This document shows, one piece after another, positions 7,253 to 11,707 of a DNA stretch of 11,707 nt (positions are counted from its first letter, which is position 1; the number at the start of each line of letters is the position of its first letter). The position numbers were made by a program, and so were the translations under genes. Source of the stretch: an uncultured Lachnospiraceae bacterium (lineage in GTDB: Bacteria > Bacillota_A > Clostridia > Lachnospirales > Lachnospiraceae); the NCBI GenBank assembly GCA_949957035.1, contig CATLIP010000053.1, positions 1-11,707 on the forward strand. The letters run 5' to 3'. The notes below the pieces were generated by a model. The model was given only the letters and a program-made list of their open reading frames with translations. It ran no database searches and was not told the DNA's origin.

Positions 7253-8545
7253 ATGAAAAGGAAGATAACAGACCGGCTCGTAAAATGGAGGAACACCGCT
7301 GCTTCACGTCTGCCTTTGTTACTCTATGGAGCGCGTCAGGTAGGAAAAACTTACGTTATGCAAGAACTGGGCGCAGACTATTTTAAAAATACCGTTTATG
7401 TGAACTTTGAAGCGGACCGTAAAATCGGGGGTTTTTTTGAAAATGAAATCCACGCGGAAGCGGTTCTTGGAATTTTAGAGAGATATTATCACACGAGAAT
7501 CATTCCGGACGAGACGTTAATTATATTTGACGAGATACAGATGTGCGAAAGGGCGCTTGCCTCTCTCAAATATTTTGCGGAAGAGGCGCCAGAATATCAT
7601 GTGATTGCTGCCGGAAGCCTGTTAGGTGTGGCATTGAAGCGGGAGCAGTTCTCCTTCCCTGTGGGCAAGATTCAGATGGAGAATATGTATCCAATGGATT
7701 TTGAAGAGTATCTGTGGGCAAAGGGCAAAGAATTGCTTGCGGATATGATTCGTACCCACTATGAGAAGAATCAGGCATTAGGAGAGGGAATGCACAAGGA
7801 GGCATTGGCAGAGTATTATAATTACTGTATTATAGGCGGTATGCCCGCTGCGATAGCGGCTGAGACTATGCCTTATGCAACACTGACACAAGAAGAAATC
7901 AGGCATATGCTGCTGGATTCTTATATTGCGGATATGGCAAAATACGCATTGCCAAGTGAAACGGTCAAGATATTTGCCACCTATGATTCACTGCCGTCTC
8001 AGCTTGCGAAAGATTCCAAGAAGTTCCAGTACAAACTGATAAAGAGCGGGGCACGCGCATCCCAGTACGGAGACTCTATAGACTGGCTGATTCGTGCGGG
8101 CATTGTGAATAAATGCGTAAAATGTACGCAAGGCTTTATGCCGCCCTCTGCATTCTTGGACTTGACAGCATTTAAGCTATATTATAGCGATACGGGCATT
8201 ATGTCGGCAAGGACGGGCATGAATCTGGTGAGGTTGATGGGTGAGGAGGCAGAGCGGTTCCGGGGGATATTTGCGGAGAATTATGTTGCCTGTGTTCTAA
8301 GGGCCAATGGGTATGAACTGCTTTACTGGGAATCTGACGGCACTGCCGAAGTTGATTTCCTGATTATCAAAGATGACCATGTGATTCCTGTGGAGTGTAA
8401 ATCAGGAAACCATGTAAAATCCAGAAGCCTTGCGGTCTATCGGGAAAAATATCATCCTGCGTACAGCATCCGCATATCTGCAAGGAATTTCGGGATGGCG
8501 GACGAGATAAAATCAGTGCCATTGTATGCGGCGTTCTGCATATAG
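7253..8545 (+). CDS. AAA_14/DUF4143 ATPase with PD-(D/E)XK-like C-terminus
   Basis: A 430-residue cytosolic protein. The N-terminal AAA domain has Walker A GARQVGKT (26-33), Walker B LIIFDEIQ (89-96) and a sensor-like AAGSLLG (119-125). The middle fits DUF4143, for example DSYIADMAKYA at 222-232. The C-terminus has TAEVDFLI (364-371) and PVECKSG (379-385), spaced like the D...ExK core of the PD-(D/E)XK nuclease fold. Such proteins are common in many copies in Clostridia, Bacteroidetes and archaea, and their substrate is not established. It heads an operon: the next gene, an unrelated ATPase/nuclease-fold protein, begins 18 bp after its TAG. Both nuclease-motif acids and the lysine are present, so activity is possible. 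A role in DNA processing, defence or stress is inference only. Confidence 0.9.
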   Translation: MKRKITDRLVKWRNTAASRLPLLLYGARQVGKTYVMQELGADYFKNTVYVNFEADRKIGGFFENEIHAEAVLGILERYYHTRIIPDETLIIFDEIQMCERALASLKYFAEEAPEYHVIAAGSLLGVALKREQFSFPVGKIQMENMYPMDFEEYLWAKGKELLADMIRTHYEKNQALGEGMHKEALAEYYNYCIIGGMPAAIAAETMPYATLTQEEIRHMLLDSYIADMAKYALPSETVKIFATYDSLPSQLAKDSKKFQYKLIKSGARASQYGDSIDWLIRAGIVNKCVKCTQGFMPPSAFLDLTAFKLYYSDTGIMSARTGMNLVRLMGEEAERFRGIFAENYVACVLRANGYELLYWESDGTAEVDFLIIKDDHVIPVECKSGNHVKSRSLAVYREKYHPAYSIRISARNFGMADEIKSVPLYAAFCI

Positions 8546-8550
8546 AAAAG

Positions 8551-8557
8551 AAGGAGG
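8551..8557 (+). promoter_or_regulatory. Strong ribosome binding site of the PDDEXK_9 gene
   Basis: AAGGAGG lies 6 nt before the ATG at 8564, inside the 18-nt gap after the AAA_14 gene. It implies efficient independent initiation within the operon. Confidence 0.75.
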
Positions 8558-8563
8558 CAGAGT

Positions 8564-10219
8564 ATGGGCATTTATGTAAATCCAGGGAATCGGTTGTTTG
8601 AGGAAGCAGTGCATTCTCCAATCTATGTGGATAAGAGTGGGCTGATCGATTATACAAATAGCATACTGAAAACACAGAGAAAAAATATTTGCGTCAGCCG
8701 TCCACGGCGTTTTGGCAAGTCGATGGCGGCAGATATGCTGGCGGCATATTACAGCAAGGGCTGTGATTCAAAAGGATTGTTTGAGAATCTGGAAGTATCG
8801 GATGAAAATAGGGATGTTTCAGCCGGGGAGCAGGCAGCGAAACGGCTAGAGTCATATAAGGCAAACTTAAACCAGCATAACGTGATTCGTTTTGACGTCC
8901 AGAGATTTCTATTTGACGAATCACACGTACCTGTTTTTATCAAGAGGATACAGGATGTAATTATCAGAGAATTACGGGATGAGTTTGGCGGGTGCTTCGA
9001 CGGTGGGGATGAGTTATATGGTATGCCGGGAGTATTAGAGCAGATTTATGCACATACGGGCCAGGGATTCGTTTTTATAATTGATGAGTGGGACTGTGTA
9101 TTCCGACTTGCAAAAGAGGATGTGGAGATACAGAAGAAATATCTTGACTTTTTAAGAGGTCTTTTTAAAGGCTCTGAATATGTGGATTTGGCATATATGA
9201 CCGGAATCCTTCCTATAAAAAAGTATGGGGAACATTCTGCAATTAACATGTTTGACGAGTATTCTGTGACGGATTCCAAAGGTCTTGGAGCGTATTTTGG
9301 ATTTACGGAAAAAGAAGTACGGGAACAATGTGCAAAATACGACGTTGTTTTTCAAGAGATGAAAAAGTGGTATGACGGGTATACTTTGGGAGATTACCAT
9401 ATCTATAATCCGAAATCGGTCACAGATGCATTAACATGGAGAAAGTTCCAAAGTTATTGGGCAGGTACGGAGACGTATGAAGCATTGAAGGTTTATATTG
9501 AGAGGAATTTTGACGGGCTTAAAGAGGCGGTTGTGGAGATGTTAGGCGGCGGTCAGTGTAAACTGGATACAACCATATTTCAAAATGATATGACCACATT
9601 TTATACGAAGGATGACGTGCTGACCCTCTTGGTTCATCTGGGATATCTGACATATGATGAGCAGACGGGCAAGGTTTCTATTCCCAATCAGGAAATATCG
9701 CAGGAGTTTGTAAGGGCGATAAAAGTTGGTGGATGGGGCAGTCTCATGGAGGCTCTAAACCGTTCGGAGGAACTTTTGAAAAGTACGTGGGCAATGGACG
9801 CTGCCGCAGTGGCGAAGGGAGTGGAACAGGCACGCAGGGATACGGCTTCGATTATTCAATATAATGATGAGAATTCGTTGGCTTGTGCGGTTTATGCGGC
9901 ATACTTTAGCGCGCAGGTTTATTATATGAAACCGATTAGGGAGCTTCCGAGCGGGAGAGGATTTGCCGATGTGGTTTATCTTCCCCAAAGGGGTGTGGAC
10001 AGACCGGCGCTGTTGATTGAATTAAAATGGGATAAGTCTGCTCAGGGGGCAATCGCTCAGATTAAGGATAGAAAATATGCAGATTGGGTCAAGGGTTATA
10101 CTGGGAATATTCTACTTGTAGCGATTAATTATGAAAGGAAGAAAGATGTGCATGAGTGTATTATTGAGAAATACGATGACAGTACAGGAAATTATGAAAA
10201 AAATGGTTCTTTATTCTAA
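8564..10219 (+). CDS. AAA-ATPase-like protein with PDDEXK_9 nuclease domain (DUF1703 type)
   Basis: A 551-residue protein. The N-terminus IYVNPGNRLFEEAV and the YVDKSGLIDY segment (21-30) are typical of the AAA-ATPase_like family. A non-standard P-loop RPRRFGKS (46-53) and a Walker B FIIDEWD (171-177) follow. The C-terminal part (about 459-540) has GRGFADVVY (464-472) and LLIELKWD (483-490), giving the D469...E486-x-K488 pattern of the PD-(D/E)XK fold, then a conserved glutamine in AIAQI. The domain order and length match the family. These proteins are often present in many paralogues per genome and their biological role is unknown. The preceding gene is an AAA_14/DUF4143 protein of similar architecture but a different family. 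The 3' end is overlapped by the HD-domain gene. All catalytic positions that I can recognise are intact. Confidence 0.92.
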   Translation: MGIYVNPGNRLFEEAVHSPIYVDKSGLIDYTNSILKTQRKNICVSRPRRFGKSMAADMLAAYYSKGCDSKGLFENLEVSDENRDVSAGEQAAKRLESYKANLNQHNVIRFDVQRFLFDESHVPVFIKRIQDVIIRELRDEFGGCFDGGDELYGMPGVLEQIYAHTGQGFVFIIDEWDCVFRLAKEDVEIQKKYLDFLRGLFKGSEYVDLAYMTGILPIKKYGEHSAINMFDEYSVTDSKGLGAYFGFTEKEVREQCAKYDVVFQEMKKWYDGYTLGDYHIYNPKSVTDALTWRKFQSYWAGTETYEALKVYIERNFDGLKEAVVEMLGGGQCKLDTTIFQNDMTTFYTKDDVLTLLVHLGYLTYDEQTGKVSIPNQEISQEFVRAIKVGGWGSLMEALNRSEELLKSTWAMDAAAVAKGVEQARRDTASIIQYNDENSLACAVYAAYFSAQVYYMKPIRELPSGRGFADVVYLPQRGVDRPALLIELKWDKSAQGAIAQIKDRKYADWVKGYTGNILLVAINYERKKDVHECIIEKYDDSTGNYEKNGSLF

Positions 10220-10664
10220 GGAGAATATACATGACATTAATCATTTCATTAAAGTATATGGTTATGCAAAGATGATTGGTGAATGTGAGCATTTGGCTTC
10301 TAAGGAACAGAAGATTCTTGAGATTGCAGCAATTCTGCACGATATTGCCTGCCCGCTGTGCCGAGAAAAATATGGGAATACAGACGGAAAGAGGCAGGAA
10401 GAAGAGGGGATTCCTCTTGTATACGATTTTCTGAAAGAAACCGGAATAGAACCAGAAACGGTGGATCGGGTTGCCTATCTGGTGGGACATCACCATACTT
10501 TGACGGATATTGACGGGTTGGATTACCAGATTTTGATAGAAGCAGATTATCTGGTGAATGTGGAAGAAAACGGTTATTCAGAAGAGAATATAAGGAATAT
10601 GTTGAAAAATATTTTTAAGACAGAAACGGGCCGGATGCTTTTGGAGGCGATTTATTTGCCGTAA
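10194..10664 (+). CDS. HD-domain metal-dependent phosphohydrolase
   Basis: A 156-residue cytosolic protein of the HD superfamily. Candidate metal ligands are H17 (INHFIKVYGYAK), H49-D50 (AAILHDIA), H99-H101 (VGHHHT) and D118 (EADYLVN). The HD and the distal D are the diagnostic pair. The family hydrolyses phosphoesters, often nucleotides or cyclic dinucleotides, but the substrate of this small stand-alone branch is unknown. The frame opens at 10131; the ATG at 10194 is chosen because the protein then begins just before the conserved first helix. AGGAA sits only 3 nt upstream, so the ATG at 10203 (12 nt away) is an alternative. With the chosen start it overlaps the PDDEXK_9 gene by 26 bases in another frame, suggesting coupled translation. 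Confidence 0.85.
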   Translation: MKKMVLYSKENIHDINHFIKVYGYAKMIGECEHLASKEQKILEIAAILHDIACPLCREKYGNTDGKRQEEEGIPLVYDFLKETGIEPETVDRVAYLVGHHHTLTDIDGLDYQILIEADYLVNVEENGYSEENIRNMLKNIFKTETGRMLLEAIYLP

Positions 10665-10708
10665 TTTGCCGAAAGAATATATATGTTTGATATGGGAATG
10701 TGGCAGAA

Positions 10709-10714
10709 AGGTGG
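10709..10714 (+). promoter_or_regulatory. Ribosome binding site fixing the 114-residue gene start
   Basis: AGGTGG lies 5 nt before the ATG at 10720. The frame extends upstream to a TTG at 10666, but that codon directly follows the HD gene's stop and has no ribosome site. Confidence 0.6.
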
Positions 10715-10719
10715 AAGTT

Positions 10720-11064
10720 ATGAGAAAGACTTTGCTATTATGGGCAGTGTCAGCGATAATCATTATGTTAGTATTACCTTGGATGGCGGTGAATTTTGTA
10801 AGCGCCCAGGCGGGGCTGACGGTGTGTTTTCTTCTGTTCTTTATTGTGAACCCGATTTACGCCGTGACTGTAGGCGTGGCTGCAGGAAGAAATATAAAGA
10901 GTCTGTGGTATCAGCCAGCCGTGACATCGGTATTATTCTTGATTGGCATAGGGGTGTTTTTTGAAACGATTGACAGTGCATTCATTATGTATGCATTCAG
11001 TTATCTTGTTTTGGGGATGCTTGCGGCAGTGATTTCAGGGGTTGTCAGAAAAAGAGCTCATTAA
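10720..11064 (+). CDS. Small four-helix membrane protein of unknown function
   Basis: I do not recognise a named family. The 114-residue product is almost entirely membrane-embedded, with hydrophobic helices at about 4-27, 32-55, 66-82 and 87-109. A short basic loop (GRNIKSLW, 56-63) lies between helices 2 and 3, and the tail is basic (RKRAH). By the positive-inside rule, the 2-3 loop and both ends may face the cytosol. An NPIYAVTVGVAAGR segment (44-57) is the most distinctive part. It is the last gene before the terminator at 11080 and begins 55 bp after the HD gene. It is probably co-transcribed, since I see no promoter in the gap. Confidence 0.78.
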   Translation: MRKTLLLWAVSAIIIMLVLPWMAVNFVSAQAGLTVCFLLFFIVNPIYAVTVGVAAGRNIKSLWYQPAVTSVLFLIGIGVFFETIDSAFIMYAFSYLVLGMLAAVISGVVRKRAH

Positions 11065-11079
11065 CGGCAGGATAAGGCG

Positions 11080-11125
11080 AAGGGACTCCGGGAATTGTCA
11101 GCTTTCCCGGAAGCCCCTTTTTAGT
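11080..11125 (+). terminator. Rho-independent terminator of the 7253-11064 operon
   Basis: AAGGGACTCCGGGAA (11080-11094) pairs with TTCCCGGAAGCCCCTT (11104-11119), with one mismatch and one bulged A, around a 9-nt loop. A T run to 11122 follows. The orientation fits termination of the plus-strand operon. On the minus strand the tail is CTTCGCC, a poor U tract, so the convergent 65-residue gene may not use it. Confidence 0.85.
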
Positions 11126-11133
11126 GCGTCTTA

Positions 11134-11331
11134 TTACTTTTTAAACAGTATTTTGCGGTTTATACAAAAATAAAAGAATGTATAGCTGATTGTCCATATA
11201 ATAGCAGAAAAAATCAGCAGTTCGTATTGTCTGTGGAGCAGGATGGATGTAATGAAGTATATGATAAAAAATATTATATATGAGATAATCAACATCAATA
11301 TCCACTTTTTAAAAACAGCCTTTCGAGTCAT
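11134..11331 (-). CDS. Small two-helix membrane protein, hypothetical
   Basis: A 65-residue product beginning MTRKAVFKKW. It has two hydrophobic helices (about 10-32 and 38-57), a basic N-terminus, a short HRQYE turn and a basic tail ending NRKILFKK. This layout favours both termini inside. I recognise no family. The ATG at 11331 has AAAGGGA about 5 nt upstream. A TTG 27 bases further out (11358) is in frame but lacks a site. A promoter-like pair upstream supports expression. Very AT-rich codon use makes a chance reading frame possible, but the charge layout and ribosome site argue for a real gene. Confidence 0.6.
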   Translation of the reverse strand: MTRKAVFKKWILMLIISYIIFFIIYFITSILLHRQYELLIFSAIIWTISYTFFYFCINRKILFKK

Positions 11332-11430
11332 GTTATTCCCTTTCTCTGTGCTATACAACAGCTTCTATTAACAACTAACTTATTTTACCCCAGCGGTTGC
11401 TTCAAAACCTTTCAGCGTCTCTGTAAAAAA

Positions 11431-11459
11431 ATTATATCATAAGTTATGGGAAAAGTCAT
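11431..11459 (-). promoter_or_regulatory. Predicted promoter of the 65-residue membrane protein gene
   Basis: On the minus strand, ATGACT (11459-11454) and TATAAT (11436-11431) are 17 bp apart: perfect -10, 4/6 at -35. The implied leader is about 93 nt, with a short GGTT/AACC hairpin and no recognisable riboswitch. Confidence 0.5.
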
Positions 11460-11469
11460 TTGCTTCAAC

Positions 11470-11498
11470 TTGATTTTTTGTAAATATACTGGTTTAAT
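11470..11498 (+). promoter_or_regulatory. Predicted promoter of the GNAT-like gene
   Basis: TTGATT (11470-11475) and TTTAAT (11493-11498) are 17 bp apart, with TGG directly before the -10 (extended -10 form). The expected start is near 11505. It is back-to-back with the minus-strand promoter at 11431-11459. Confidence 0.5.
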
Positions 11499-11534
11499 AA
11501 TAAAAACATTTGACAAGGAGACAGATGGGAAATC

Positions 11535-11678
11535 ATGAAAAATGAATATTTACAACTTGTACCCTCGGACGAATCTTTTGCAGAACAGGCAGCCGCCTTT
11601 TATCAGCGGAACAGGAGATTTTTATCTGCAGCATGCTGGATTTCCCCAGAAAATCATTGGCATGGCTGGCTTGAATAA
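11535..11678 (+). pseudogene. N-terminal fragment of a GNAT-like acetyltransferase, possibly broken
   Basis: The 47-codon frame starts at ATG 11535 and stops at TAA 11676-11678. Residues 8-30 (LVPSDESFAEQAAAFYQRNR, then RFL) resemble the first strand and helix of GNAT N-acetyltransferases, which transfer an acetyl group from acetyl-CoA to an amine. The acetyl-CoA-binding part is missing: after RFL the frame loses any likeness and ends about 30 bases before the window edge. AAGGAG at 11515-11520 is 14 nt from the ATG, longer than usual; GGGA at 11527-11530 is closer. A second frame (phase of ATG 11542) remains open to the end of the window, so a frameshift, a deletion junction or a different true gene is possible. 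The call rests on a short motif and lacks the downstream sequence. Confidence 0.35.
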
Positions 11679-11707
11679 TGTGGTATGGGGAGCGTTTTGC
11701 TCTGCAT

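Noticed and set aside
10683..10964. 93-codon plus-strand frame beginning MFDMGMWQ
   Set aside because: It overlaps the 114-residue membrane protein in another phase and has no ribosome site. The competing frame has AGGTGG at 5 nt and a coherent helix pattern.
11525..11545. Six-codon frame MGNHEK after AAGGAG
   Set aside because: The ribosome site is 4 nt away, but the frame is tiny and overlaps the next ATG. There is no attenuator structure around it to support a leader peptide.
11626..11636. CTGCAG next to GCATGC, resembling a cloning polylinker
   Set aside because: The two 6-mers overlap in a way unlike the usual polylinker, and no other vector sequence is near. A chance match is more likely than contamination.

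Overview
The window looks like a chromosomal segment of a low-to-mid-GC Gram-positive bacterium of the Clostridia, most likely a gut-type Lachnospiraceae relative. The basis is strong AGGAGG-type ribosome sites, AT-rich intergenic DNA with sigma-A-like promoters, ATG starts and the protein types present. There are no rRNA, tRNA, CRISPR or insertion-sequence signatures. I cannot name a species.

Layout. (1) Bases 1-1577 (+) hold the 3' part of a somewhat divergent adenine deaminase gene; its 5' end lies outside the window. (2) Bases 1728-3464 (+) hold a complete membrane chemoreceptor (sCache-type sensor, HAMP, MCP signalling domain) with its own promoter, followed by a degenerate tandem copy of its last codons. 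(3) A 16-bp perfect hairpin at 3513-3575 separates it from a convergent minus-strand operon at 3584-6996, which reads MoxR AAA+ ATPase, DUF58 protein, DUF4129-like membrane protein. (4) From the same 256-bp spacer that carries the moxR promoter, a plus-strand operon starts at 7253. It encodes an AAA_14/DUF4143 ATPase with a PD-(D/E)XK-like end, an AAA-ATPase-like/PDDEXK_9 protein, an HD-domain hydrolase overlapping the previous gene, and a small four-helix membrane protein. It ends at a Rho-independent terminator at 11080-11125. (5) A 65-residue two-helix membrane protein is convergent with that operon. (6) At the right edge, behind a divergent promoter, lies the N-terminal piece of a probable GNAT acetyltransferase that stops after 47 codons and may be broken.

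How the genes work together. The moxR/DUF58/DUF4129 trio is a widespread conserved cluster thought to act at the cell envelope. MoxR is a chaperone-like AAA+ motor and DUF58 and DUF4129 are its usual partners; the transglutaminase-like protein that often completes the set is absent here. The operon at 7253-11064 is the least explained part. Two unrelated ATPase-plus-nuclease-fold proteins sit 18 bp apart and are followed by an HD phosphohydrolase and a membrane protein, a combination of parts reminiscent of defence or mobile-element modules, but nothing in the sequence proves that role. The chemoreceptor and adenine deaminase are independent housekeeping or sensory genes.
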